Below are positions 56,700 through 64,000 of a DNA stretch of 64,000 nucleotides, piece after piece. The position numbers were made by a program, and so were the translations under genes. The notes beneath the pieces were generated by a model. The model was not told the origin of the DNA and did not search any database. It worked only from the letters and a program-made list of their open reading frames with translations. The stretch lies in contig CM000855.1 in NCBI GenBank assembly GCA_000163995.1, forward strand, positions 72,997-136,996. Direction: 5' to 3'. Within the stretch, counting starts at the first letter, position 1, and each line of letters starts with the position of its first letter. Origin of the DNA: Campylobacter jejuni subsp. jejuni 414 (GTDB lineage Bacteria; Campylobacterota; Campylobacteria; Campylobacterales; Campylobacteraceae).

Positions 56700-56849
56700 T
56701 TAATCCATCTCGTAAAAATCATCATCATTGTTATCATCATCGTATTCGTAATCATCGTCATCATAATTATAATTTTTATGATGATTTTGTGGATATTCCT
56801 CATCTTCATTTTCATAATCATGGTAATTCAAGTCTTCTTCATAAGTCAT
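56700..56849 (-). CDS. Small highly acidic protein, 49 residues (Cj0251c-like)
   Basis: The 150-base gene lies 2 bases upstream of the MFS gene. It encodes MTYEEDLNYHDYENEDEEYP and a run of Asp, Asn and Tyr ending DDDFYEMD. About half of the residues are Asp or Glu, with many Tyr and Asn and no hydrophobic core, so it is likely disordered. GGAGCAAACA precedes the ATG. C. jejuni NCTC 11168 has a gene of this type annotated as a highly acidic protein. The role is unknown; its position suggests co-expression with the transporter. Confidence 0.75.
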   Translation of the reverse strand: MTYEEDLNYHDYENEDEEYPQNHHKNYNYDDDDYEYDDDNNDDDFYEMD

Positions 56850-56908
56850 TGTTTGCTCCTTAAATAAAAATGCAAAGCTTATTTTATCTTAAATTTGTTT
56901 GGTTTTGC

Positions 56909-56914
56909 TATAAT
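56909..56914 (+). promoter_or_regulatory. Candidate sigma70 -10 box before moaC
   Basis: TATAAT at 56909-56914 (TTTTGCTATAATTTTT) lies 28 bases before ATG 56942, with AAAAGGTGA in between as ribosome site. Confidence 0.6.
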
Positions 56915-56941
56915 TTTTATAATTTTTTAAAAGGTGAATTT

Positions 56942-57415
56942 ATGAAATTAAGTCATTTAGATGAAAAAAATCATCCTAAAATGGTAGATGTAAGCGATAA
57001 AAATATTACTTCAAGAATAGCTATAGCTAGCGGTATGATATATATGAGTCAAGAAGCTTTTGATGCAATTAGAAATAATACTGCAAAAAAAGGCCCTGTT
57101 CTTCAAACAGCTATTGTTGCGGCTATAATAGGAGCTAAAAAAACAAGCGAAATTATTCCTATGTGTCATCCTTTGATGATTTCTAAGGTTGAAACAGATA
57201 TTGTGGAATTTGTTAAAGAATGTGCATTTAAACTTATTGTAACAGTTAAGTGTGAAGGTAAAACAGGGGTTGAAATGGAAGCTTTAAGTGGAGTAAGTAT
57301 AGGGCTTTTAACTATATATGATATGATTAAAGCTATAGATAAATCAATGAGAATTACGAATATAGTACTTGAAAGCAAAGAAGGAGGTAAAAGTGGTAAA
57401 TTTGTGCGATCTTGA
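56942..57415 (+). CDS. moaC: Cyclic pyranopterin monophosphate synthase
   Basis: This 157-residue enzyme makes cPMP in molybdopterin synthesis, needed by the molybdenum enzymes of C. jejuni. Motifs [15 protein letters not shown] and [27 protein letters not shown] are clear. The start at 56942 is chosen because a longer frame from 56870 would contain the promoter. It overlaps the next gene by 23 bases. Confidence 0.95.
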   Translation: MKLSHLDEKNHPKMVDVSDKNITSRIAIASGMIYMSQEAFDAIRNNTAKKGPVLQTAIVAAIIGAKKTSEIIPMCHPLMISKVETDIVEFVKECAFKLIVTVKCEGKTGVEMEALSGVSIGLLTIYDMIKAIDKSMRITNIVLESKEGGKSGKFVRS

Positions 57416-57656
57416 AAAAGAACCTGAAATCAATTATCCTACTTTTTGGGATTATAAGGTGATTTTTGAAGTACATGTTAAAGCAAATGAAATTTTTAAA
57501 GAAATTTTAGGTCAAAGAGAATATAAATTTGAACATTCTAATTCAAGCACAAATGGAAAATATCAAAGTTATTTATTAAATGTTTATGTTGATAGTAAAA
57601 AAGATCGTTTGGATATATTTGATAAGTTAAAAGCTAAAGCGAAATTTGTACTTTAA
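57393..57656 (+). CDS. DUF493 family protein, 87 residues
   Basis: The small protein has a YbeD-like ACT-type fold pattern: [21 protein letters not shown], then [32 protein letters not shown]. Role unknown, seen in many Proteobacteria. I choose GTG 57393 because GGAGG at 57383-57387 is well placed; ATG 57369 is possible but lacks it. It overlaps the 3' end of moaC. Confidence 0.8.
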   Translation: MVNLCDLEKEPEINYPTFWDYKVIFEVHVKANEIFKEILGQREYKFEHSNSSTNGKYQSYLLNVYVDSKKDRLDIFDKLKAKAKFVL

Positions 57657-57669
57657 GAAAGAAGGAAAA

Positions 57670-58014
57670 ATGAAAAACACTTTAATTATTTTTGAAAATT
57701 CTTTATCAAATCTTGGCAAAGATGAGGCAAGGGATTTGCTTGAGGATTTGAGTTTCAATCTTGCATATAAGCAAATTTCACATAATCCTCATGAAACAAA
57801 AAAAGTTTTAAATTCTCTTTTAGTTGAATTTTTGACTATTTTGAAAAAACTTGATTTTTTTAATGATGAAAATGTTACCAAGGTTATTAAAGCTTTGGTT
57901 AAGGCGAGTATTGTGGATGCTCAAAATTCGCTTTATGATTATATTAACGAAGCTGAATTATTAAATAAACAAATTGAAAATCAAAAGAATTTGATTAAAA
58001 AATCAAATCAGTGA
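57670..58014 (+). CDS. Hypothetical helical protein, 114 residues (5' part of a Cj0254-like unit)
   Basis: This soluble, mostly helical protein starts MKNTLIIFENSLSNLGKDEA, after AAGGAAAAAT. No domain is known to me. It ends with a GTGA overlap into the next frame (58011). In NCTC 11168 a single gene number seems to cover this space, so this and the next frame may be one protein of about 380 residues split by one base, as could be achieved by an extra A in A6 near 58001-58006. I keep them separate because the present sequence also supports coupled translation. Confidence 0.55.
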   Translation: MKNTLIIFENSLSNLGKDEARDLLEDLSFNLAYKQISHNPHETKKVLNSLLVEFLTILKKLDFFNDENVTKVIKALVKASIVDAQNSLYDYINEAELLNKQIENQKNLIKKSNQ

Positions 58015-58808
58015 TAATTTTTTTTGAATTTGAGAACATTTTGCAAGAATGTTCTTTTTGTGATGAATTTAGCGGCGGTTTAAATGATGCTATTTTGTTT
58101 GATATAGAAATGCTTGGAATTTTAAAAGAAACTGCTGAAAGTGCTTTTTTAACCACATTAGAAAAGGCTGAAGATATAGAACTTACAAGTAGTGAAATAA
58201 CTAAAAATCTTGTATACAATGCCATTTGTGAAGCCCATTTTGAAAAAGAAAGAATTTTAAAAATTTCAAGTATTATTTTAAACACTGCTTTTGAAATAGC
58301 TAATGAATCTATGGCTTATGCAAAAGATCTTTGTTTAGGTGTGATTAAAGGCACAAGAGATGGCATTGTTTTGGCGATGGAAAAATTTAAAACTTCATTA
58401 ACTTATGCCAACTTTGAAGAAGATGTGAGTTTAAAAAGCAAAGAATTAATAGGCATAGAAGATGATTTTATCGCTCTTTTGAAAAAAGAAATTCAAGCAC
58501 AAAGTGATCCTTGTAAGAGTATAGTTGAGAATTTGTTAGAACATGAGCTTGATAACCTTTTTGCTAAATTTAGACGTCTTGCGGGTGAAAGCAGAGAACA
58601 ACTAATATTAGTTTTAAATGATATTAAGAAAAATCCAAAGATTAATGATTTTAACAAACTCACTCAAAACAAATTAAATCGTTTTAAACAAGAAATTTTT
58701 GAATTAGAAAAAATTGCGAATGAAAAATATAAAGATTTAAATTCTAAAAAAGCTAAAAAATTAGGCGTGAGGCTTTGGGAAAAAGCAAAAAATTTAATTA
58801 AAAAATAA
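58011..58808 (+). CDS. Hypothetical helical protein, 265 residues (3' part of a Cj0254-like unit)
   Basis: This Leu/Glu/Lys-rich protein is probably all-helical, with pieces such as ETAESAFLTTLEKAEDIEL, GVIKGTRDGIVLAMEKF and RRLAGESREQLILVLNDIKK. No membrane helix. The GTG start overlaps the previous stop by 3 bases and has no good ribosome site of its own, so it depends on coupling or on being a continuation. It ends with a Lys-rich tail, VRLWEKAKNLIKK. Function unknown. Confidence 0.55.
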   Translation: MIIFFEFENILQECSFCDEFSGGLNDAILFDIEMLGILKETAESAFLTTLEKAEDIELTSSEITKNLVYNAICEAHFEKERILKISSIILNTAFEIANESMAYAKDLCLGVIKGTRDGIVLAMEKFKTSLTYANFEEDVSLKSKELIGIEDDFIALLKKEIQAQSDPCKSIVENLLEHELDNLFAKFRRLAGESREQLILVLNDIKKNPKINDFNKLTQNKLNRFKQEIFELEKIANEKYKDLNSKKAKKLGVRLWEKAKNLIKK

Positions 58809-58830
58809 TATCCCATTTTTTTGGGATATT
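58807..58830. terminator. Hairpin between convergent genes
   Basis: AATATCCCA (58807-58815) and TGGGATATT (58822-58830) form a perfect 9-bp stem with a T6 loop. Flanks have A-rich and T-rich stretches, so it may work on both strands. It covers the stops of both neighbouring genes. Confidence 0.7.
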
Positions 58831-59587
58831 AAATATCTATTTCTATGCCTACAGGTGCGTGATCAGAACCAAAAATATCCTCTCTTATGAAAGCGTTTTT
58901 AAGTCTATTTTGTAAACCCTGTGAAATGAAAAAATAATCAATCCTCCATCCCACATTTCTTTCCCTTGCTTTCATTCTATAGCTCCACCACGAGTATTTT
59001 TCTTTTATTTCACCGTTAATTTCTCTAAAAGTATCTATAAAACCAAGCTTTAATAAATCATCGATCCAAGCTCTTTCTATAGGTAAAAAGCCTGAAGTGT
59101 TTGCATTGGCTTTTGGGTGGGTAAGATCGATTTCTTTATGAGCGGTATTGACATCACCGCAAATGATAATTTCAAATCCATCTTTTAAAAGCTTATCTAA
59201 ATACACCAAAAAATCCGCATAAAATTTCATTTTGAAATTTAAACGTTCTTCATCTTTTTGTCCATTTGGAAAATAGATGTTAAAAAGCGCGATATTTTTA
59301 AAACGGTGTTCTAAAACCCTACCTTCTTCATCGTCAAAAAATTCACATTTTTTCACTTCACTATCAAAATTACAAAGACTCATTACTCCAGAATATCCTG
59401 CTCTTTTAGCAGAGTTAAAATACATGTGCTTAAAAGGGTATTCATAAATTTTTTTAGGAAATTTATCTTCATGTGCTTTGATTTCTTGAAAACCTATAAA
59501 ATCAATTTTTTCTTTTGTTATCCAATCAAGTGCGTTTTTATCACAAATCGCTCTTAGACCATTTACATTCCATGAAAGTAGTTTCAT
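58829..59587 (-). CDS. xth: Exodeoxyribonuclease III
   Basis: The 252-residue AP endonuclease/exonuclease repairs abasic sites. Family motifs LLSWNVNGLRAICDK, IGFQEIKAHEDKFP, GDVNTAHKEIDL, WRIDYFFIS and GSDHAPVGIEI hold the metal and catalytic residues. AAGGAAAACA precedes ATG 59587. Confidence 0.95.
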   Translation of the reverse strand: MKLLSWNVNGLRAICDKNALDWITKEKIDFIGFQEIKAHEDKFPKKIYEYPFKHMYFNSAKRAGYSGVMSLCNFDSEVKKCEFFDDEEGRVLEHRFKNIALFNIYFPNGQKDEERLNFKMKFYADFLVYLDKLLKDGFEIIICGDVNTAHKEIDLTHPKANANTSGFLPIERAWIDDLLKLGFIDTFREINGEIKEKYSWWSYRMKARERNVGWRIDYFFISQGLQNRLKNAFIREDIFGSDHAPVGIEIDI

Positions 59588-59708
59588 TGTTTTCCTTAAA
59601 AATTTTCATTAAAAGTGTAAATCATAACATAAAAAGATTTAAAACTACAATCCATTTAAAAAAATTCAATAGAATTTAAAACCTTAAATTTGCAAGGTGA
59701 GGTCGATT

Positions 59709-61247
59709 ATGTTCAGATTAACTTGGTTTTGGTTTGTTTTTTTAAATTCTTTAATGATTACAATATTGAATTTTAATTTATTTGAGTTTGTATATGAAAA
59801 AAACACTCAAAATTGGTTTATAACTTCTGTTTTTGTTTTGGCTTATTTTGCACTCGTTCATGTGGTTTGTTCTTTGCTTTTTGTGAAATTTTTTACTAAA
59901 TTTTTCTCTATATTGTTTATATTGTCATCTTCTTTAAGTGTTTATTTTATTAGTTTTTATGGAGTGCTTATAGATTCTAATATGATACAAAATGTTGTTC
60001 AAACAGATATCAAAGAAGTAAAAGATTTATTAAATTTAAAGTTAATTTTGTTTACGGGTTTAGCCTTGTTGTTGATTTTTTATGTTGTTAAAGTAAAAAT
60101 TGATTATTATGGTAGCTTTAAATCTCATATAAAAATTAAAATTATCAACATAGTATCGGGTTTGATTGTTGTTTGTGCGGTCTTAATTCCTTTGAGTAAA
60201 ACTTTCATACCTTTTTTTAGAAACTATAGTGAAATAAGAATGTATAACACTCCTTTTTATCAAATTTATGCTGTATATCGTTATTATGTTCGTTTTGTAA
60301 AAGCTAAGTCTGAATTTAAAACTATAGCTAACGATGCTTATAAAGAAAATAATCATACTAAAAAACTCTTAGTATTAGTAGTGGGTGAAACTGCTAGAGC
60401 GGTGAATTACTCTTTAGGTGGATACACTAAAAATGATACTAATTTTTATACGAAAAAAGACAATGTAGTTTTTTTTAATAATTTTTCATCATGTGGAACA
60501 GCAACGGCGGTGAGTTTGCCTTGTATGTTTTCTATCTCTAAGCGTAAAAATTATTCAGATTCAGAATTTCAAGAAAATGTTATGGATATACTTTATAAAA
60601 CAGGCGTAGATGCTGCATGGTTTGATAATAATTCTGGTGGTTGTAAAGGAGTTTGTGATAGATTGGCTTATAAGCAAAAACTTTCTAGTGGTTTAGATGA
60701 AAATTTACTCCCACTTCTTAAAGAAAAATTAAGTCATTTGAATAATCAAAATATCATAGTTCTTCATTTGCAAGGTTCACATGGGCCAACTTATTATAAA
60801 CGCTATCCAAGTGAGTTTAAAAAATTTATTCCAACTTGCGATACTAATGAACTTTCAAAATGTGATAGTGAAGCCTTGATCAATACTTATGACAATACCT
60901 TGCTTTATACGGATTATCTTTTAAGTGAGATTATAAAATTATTAAAAGAACAAAAAGATTATGAAAGTTCTTTATTTTATCTTTCAGATCACGGAGAAAG
61001 TTTGGGTGAAAATAATATTTATTTGCATGGTATGCCTTATGCTATAGCACCAAGTTATCAAACTCATATTCCTGCTATTTTTTGGAGTAATGATGAAAAA
61101 TTAATGAAATTAGCTAAAGAACACAAAGGTTTAAAACTTTCACAAGATAATCTTTTTAGCACTCTTTTAGGATATTTTGATATAAAAACAAGTGTTTATG
61201 AGCCAGAGTATGATTTGCTAAATACTAAGCTCAAGGCAAATCCATGA
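59709..61247 (+). CDS. eptC: Phosphoethanolamine transferase
   Basis: The 512-residue protein has five N-terminal membrane helices (about 1-180) and a periplasmic alkaline-phosphatase-like domain with VVGETARAVNYSLGGY (Thr nucleophile), FSSCGTATAVSLPCMFS, and YLSDHGESLGE metal ligands. In C. jejuni EptC (Cj0256) adds phosphoethanolamine to lipid A, the flagellar rod protein FlgG and glycans. The start at 59709 has GAGG six bases upstream. It overlaps dgkA by 4 bases. Confidence 0.93.
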   Translation: MFRLTWFWFVFLNSLMITILNFNLFEFVYEKNTQNWFITSVFVLAYFALVHVVCSLLFVKFFTKFFSILFILSSSLSVYFISFYGVLIDSNMIQNVVQTDIKEVKDLLNLKLILFTGLALLLIFYVVKVKIDYYGSFKSHIKIKIINIVSGLIVVCAVLIPLSKTFIPFFRNYSEIRMYNTPFYQIYAVYRYYVRFVKAKSEFKTIANDAYKENNHTKKLLVLVVGETARAVNYSLGGYTKNDTNFYTKKDNVVFFNNFSSCGTATAVSLPCMFSISKRKNYSDSEFQENVMDILYKTGVDAAWFDNNSGGCKGVCDRLAYKQKLSSGLDENLLPLLKEKLSHLNNQNIIVLHLQGSHGPTYYKRYPSEFKKFIPTCDTNELSKCDSEALINTYDNTLLYTDYLLSEIIKLLKEQKDYESSLFYLSDHGESLGENNIYLHGMPYAIAPSYQTHIPAIFWSNDEKLMKLAKEHKGLKLSQDNLFSTLLGYFDIKTSVYEPEYDLLNTKLKANP

Positions 61248-61600
61248 AACCCAAATATCATTTTTGTAATAACGCAAGATATGCTTTAGAAGGGGTTTTT
61301 GCCTTACTTAAAAATGAAATAGCGTTTAGGATTGAACTTTGTATTATTATTCCTGCAATAATTCTTAGTTTTTTCTTAAAAGTTGGCCTTGTAGAGCATT
61401 TATTGTTAGTGAGTGTTTTAATGCTTATCTTAATTACAGAAGCTTTAAATTCAGCTATTGAAGCTTGCGTTGATTTGATTACTAATGAGTGGCATGAAAA
61501 GGCAAAAATTGCTAAGGATTGTGCTAGTACAGCGGTGTTTTTTAGTGTGCTTTTAGCTCTTTTTGTCTGGGGTTTTGTTTTATACAATATTTACTTATGA
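61244..61600 (+). CDS. dgkA: Diacylglycerol kinase
   Basis: The 118-residue membrane protein has three spans and the DgkA signature EALNSAIEACVDL (about residue 67-79). It recycles diacylglycerol from lipid-modification reactions. Its coupling to eptC fits, since phosphoethanolamine transfer from PE releases diacylglycerol. It overlaps the next gene by 4 bases. Confidence 0.93.
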   Translation: MKPKYHFCNNARYALEGVFALLKNEIAFRIELCIIIPAIILSFFLKVGLVEHLLLVSVLMLILITEALNSAIEACVDLITNEWHEKAKIAKDCASTAVFFSVLLALFVWGFVLYNIYL

Positions 61601-61842
61601 AATTTGAAAATTTAATGCGAGAAATTTTAGGAAAAAAGCGTTTTGAATTATTAAAATTTTTATGCGAAAATGCTGATGAGAATGGTTTTATTATGGTTAA
61701 AATCAGTGAGCTTGAAGAAAAATTAAATCAAAGCAAACCTACCATCATCGCTACTTTTAAGTTTTTAGAAGAAAAAAAACTTTTTAAGCGTCTTAAAAAT
61801 GGATTTTATCAGCTAAATATAGGAGGCGAAAATGATAGTTAA
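61597..61842 (+). CDS. Small winged-helix protein, RepL-like family
   Basis: The 81-residue protein looks like a winged helix-turn-helix: LLKFLCENADENGFIMVKIS, then LEEKLNQSKPTIIATFKFLEEKKLF and the wing KRLKNGFYQL. The length and pattern recall the C-terminal domain of RepL/plasmid-maintenance type proteins. It lies between dgkA and pyrC with overlaps of 4 and 11 bases. Target unknown, likely DNA-binding. Confidence 0.65.
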   Translation: MKFENLMREILGKKRFELLKFLCENADENGFIMVKISELEEKLNQSKPTIIATFKFLEEKKLFKRLKNGFYQLNIGGENDS

Positions 61843-62839
61843 AAATCCTTTAGATATGCATTTACATTTAAGAGATAATCAAATGCTAGAACTCATTGCA
61901 CCTTTGAGTGCAAGAGATTTTCGTGCAGGTGTGATTATGCCAAATTTAATCCCGCCACTTTGTAATTTAGAAGATTTAAAAGCTTATAAAATGCGCATAA
62001 TTCAATCTTGTAAAGATGAAAATTTTACTCCTTTGATGACACTTTTTTTTAAAAATTATGATGAGAAATTTCTTGAGAGTGCTAAAGATGAGATTTTTGG
62101 CATTAAGCTTTATCCAGCAGGAATTACGACTAATTCAAATGGCGGAGTTTCAAGCTTTGATATAGAGTATTTAAAACCCACTTTAGAGGCCATGAGTGAT
62201 TTAGATATTCCTTTGTTTGTACATGGTGAAACTAATGATTTTGTAATGGATAGAGAAAGTAATTTTGCCAAAATTTATGAAAATTTAGCCAAACATTTTC
62301 CACGCCTTAAAATCGTTATGGAGCATATTACCACTAAAACTTTATGTAAACTTTTAAAAGATTATGAAAATTTATATGCGACCATTACTTTACATCATTT
62401 AATTATCACTTTAGATGATGTTATCGGAGGTAAAATGAATCCTCATCTTTTTTGCAAACCTATAGCTAAGCGTTATGAAGATAAAGAAGCTCTTTGTGAG
62501 CTTGCTTTTAGTGGTTATGAAAAAGCTATGTTCGGAAGCGATAGTGCGCCTCATCCAAGAGATACTAAAGAGTGTTGTGGTTGTGCTGCAGGTGTGTTTA
62601 GTGCCCCAGTAATTTTACCTGCTTTAACTGAATTGTTTAGACAAAATAGCTGTGAAGAAAATCTACAAAAATTTTTAAGCAATAATGCTTGTAAAATTTA
62701 TGATTTAAAATTTAAAAAAGATAAAATTTTAACTTTAGAAAAAAAAGAATGGCAAGTGCCAAATGCGTATAAAGATAAATATAATCAAGTTGTGCCCTTT
62801 ATGGCAGGAGAGGTTTTAAAATTTCAAGTAAAGTATTGA
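61832..62839 (+). CDS. pyrC: Dihydroorotase
   Basis: The 335-residue zinc enzyme forms dihydroorotate. It has DMHLHLRDN (metal His pair), FGIKLYPAG (carbamylated Lys), HGE and MEHITTKT, and FGSDSAPHPRDTKE with the catalytic Asp, typical of type II dihydroorotases. Its ATG lies within the end of the preceding gene. Confidence 0.94.
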   Translation: MIVKNPLDMHLHLRDNQMLELIAPLSARDFRAGVIMPNLIPPLCNLEDLKAYKMRIIQSCKDENFTPLMTLFFKNYDEKFLESAKDEIFGIKLYPAGITTNSNGGVSSFDIEYLKPTLEAMSDLDIPLFVHGETNDFVMDRESNFAKIYENLAKHFPRLKIVMEHITTKTLCKLLKDYENLYATITLHHLIITLDDVIGGKMNPHLFCKPIAKRYEDKEALCELAFSGYEKAMFGSDSAPHPRDTKECCGCAAGVFSAPVILPALTELFRQNSCEENLQKFLSNNACKIYDLKFKKDKILTLEKKEWQVPNAYKDKYNQVVPFMAGEVLKFQVKY

Positions 62840-62840
62840 T

Positions 62841-62867
62841 TTTTCACCTATAAAGGTGAAAATTTTT
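62841..62867 (+). terminator. Terminator after pyrC
   Basis: TTTTCACCT (62841-62849) and AGGTGAAAA (62854-62862) form a perfect 9-bp stem with an ATAA loop, followed by TTTTT at 62863-62867. Confidence 0.85.
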
Positions 62868-63087
62868 AAGCTTTATTTACAAGAGCATCTCTGATATCTA
62901 TAACAAGATAGATCATAAAAAAGCTGAGAAATAAAGCGATAAAACTAACTATTAATGACAATAAGCCAGCTAAAAATCCAATGCTAAACATCATAAAAAC
63001 AGAATAAAGTAAAGCTATAATAAAACTTATAGCTACAATTGCATCAAGAATCAAGCGTCCAAATTTGATGATTAAATTTTTAACCAT
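62866..63087 (-). CDS. Small inner membrane protein, 73 residues (Cj0260c-like)
   Basis: The protein has two hydrophobic helices, IILDAIVAISFIIALLYSVF-like (about residues 14-33) and GLLSLIVSFIALFLSFFMIY (about 40-60), and a polar C-terminus. DUF4282-type proteins look similar. Function unknown. AAGGAGTTTTA precedes ATG 63087. Confidence 0.65.
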   Translation of the reverse strand: MVKNLIIKFGRLILDAIVAISFIIALLYSVFMMFSIGFLAGLLSLIVSFIALFLSFFMIYLVIDIRDALVNKA

Positions 63088-63142
63088 TAAAACTCCTTTA
63101 AAATAATCGATGAAATTGTAATAAATATAAGCTTAATGTTTT

Positions 63143-63862
63143 TTATAAGTTATTTATAATTAAGAGTTTTATTTTAGATTTTATAGTTTCGGTAATATCA
63201 TTTTGAACAAAAGGGCTTAAAATTTCTTTAGAAGTTGTGATTTTGTTCATATTTAAATGCCATAGAGCATTTTCTATAGCTTCTTCCTTTGTTCTTTGGA
63301 CTTTGCGTGTTTCATTAAAAACAATTTTATGAAAAAATATATTTTTCTCTAGTAAATAATTTTCTAAATCTTGCTTATAAAAACCTTTAAATTCGGTATT
63401 AAAATGTTTAAAAATTGGATCTAAAAAATCACTTTTCCTATAATCTGCCCAACCAAGATAAATTTTTATTTTAGCTAGATTTAAGAAATTTGCATAATCT
63501 TTTTCATCTTTTAAAGCAGGAGACATGCTTAAAAATGCAAGATCAAATTTAGCATTAGGATGGTTTTGCATCCAAGTTTCAAAACTTGAATTTTCGCATT
63601 TTATGTTATTAAGATTTAACTTTTTAGCATCTTCTTGTAAAATTTCAAGCATAGCTTTTGCATTATCTAGAGCTAAAATTTCTTTAGCTTCTTTAGCTAA
63701 ATGTAATGTCCAAACTCCAGTTCCACATCCTATATCTATAATGTTTTTATTTTGAAAAATGATTTTTAAATTTTGTAAATATTCAAAAGTTTGTTTTTGT
63801 ATCGTGTTTAAAGTGTTTTGATATCTTGCGTAAGTTTTAGCTTTTTTATCCCATAAATTCAT
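63143..63862 (-). CDS. SAM-dependent methyltransferase (class I)
   Basis: The 239-residue protein has motif I NIIDIGCGTGVWTLHLA (about residues 39-55), an acidic post-I residue in EILALDNAKAMLEIL and LAFLSMSPALKDEKD, as in UbiE-like methyltransferases. Substrate unknown; corresponds to Cj0261c. AAGGAAAATAT precedes ATG 63862. Confidence 0.8.
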   Translation of the reverse strand: MNLWDKKAKTYARYQNTLNTIQKQTFEYLQNLKIIFQNKNIIDIGCGTGVWTLHLAKEAKEILALDNAKAMLEILQEDAKKLNLNNIKCENSSFETWMQNHPNAKFDLAFLSMSPALKDEKDYANFLNLAKIKIYLGWADYRKSDFLDPIFKHFNTEFKGFYKQDLENYLLEKNIFFHKIVFNETRKVQRTKEEAIENALWHLNMNKITTSKEILSPFVQNDITETIKSKIKLLIINNL

Positions 63863-63936
63863 ATATTTTCCTTGATAAAAATTTACAAAAATAATAACAA
63901 ATTTGAATTTAAAATAGGATTTAATTTTTATACATA

Positions 63937-63976
63937 GAATTTATCCCATCTTGAAAGATTAAAATGAGATAAATTC
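63937..63976. terminator. Hairpin at the end of the window, likely end of a neighbour's gene
   Basis: GAATTTATC (63937-63945) and GATAAATTC (63968-63976) form a 9-bp stem, with weaker pairing inside. No gene reaches this point, so it likely ends a minus-strand gene that lies beyond the window. Confidence 0.4.
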
Positions 63977-64000
63977 TTTAAATTAAGAAAAGTCAAAAAT

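Noticed and set aside
56700..56849. The acidic protein as an antitoxin or anti-CRISPR
   Set aside because: No toxin or CRISPR gene is near, and acidic composition alone is not evidence; kept as unknown.

Overview
The window is AT-rich, gene-dense DNA of an epsilonproteobacterium. Gene order and protein sequences match Campylobacter jejuni or a very close relative. Markers are sodB followed by a poly-G phase-variable methyltransferase, the cfbpABC iron transporter, folE-fliI, thrS-infC, argC-GNAT-argB-argD, nifU-iscS, and moaC to pyrC with eptC and dgkA. Cj numbers below are NCTC 11168 names recalled from memory, not search results.

Layout. 1-6.0 kb: end of sodB, the phase-variable methyltransferase (G9 tract, OFF in this sequence), carboxyspermidine dehydrogenase, and the ferric iron ABC transporter with a tiny lipoprotein. 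6.1-21.8 kb: SbmA-like and CorC-like membrane proteins, then a long minus-strand run (phosphoesterase, TerC, purN, nnr, NYN protein, comM, def, clpP, tig), then folE-fliI, purF and dapB. 21.9-31.2 kb: transporters (a deleted DASS carrier, a CitMHS carrier, an OPT carrier), rarA, periplasmic proteins, two decayed genes and uppP. 31.2-35.9 kb: thrS with a tRNA-like leader, infC, a dead EcoRI-like endonuclease beside an intact adenine methyltransferase, and a stub of an autotransporter. 35.9-46 kb: arginine genes, pcm, pncB, nrdB, pyrE, frr, secG and a BI-1 protein. 46-54 kb: carbonic anhydrase, MscS, Fe-S assembly, a hemerythrin remnant, a sigma54-driven gene, rpmI-rplT and a decayed stretch. 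54-64 kb: HDOD protein, an MFS carrier with a highly acidic small protein, moaC and following genes, xth, eptC-dgkA-wHTH-pyrC, and a methyltransferase.

Two kinds of broken genes occur. One group (cfbpB, def/comM, the OPT carrier, infC, argD twice, BI-1) is explained each time by one extra base in a short homopolymer, and restoring the frame gives full family-length proteins. Because infC is essential, these are more likely sequence errors than biology. The other group is real decay, with internal deletions or several lesions: the DASS carrier, the lipoprotein/YiiX pair, the EcoRI-like enzyme, the autotransporter stub, the hemerythrin and the 53.3-53.8 kb remnant.

The most interesting non-coding signals are a thrS leader hairpin that copies a tRNA-Thr anticodon arm (5-bp stem, 7-nt loop, GGU at the anticodon position) and a textbook sigma54 promoter before an uncharacterised gene. 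I found no tRNA or rRNA genes, CRISPR arrays, insertion sequences or prophage, and no clearly new multi-gene system.
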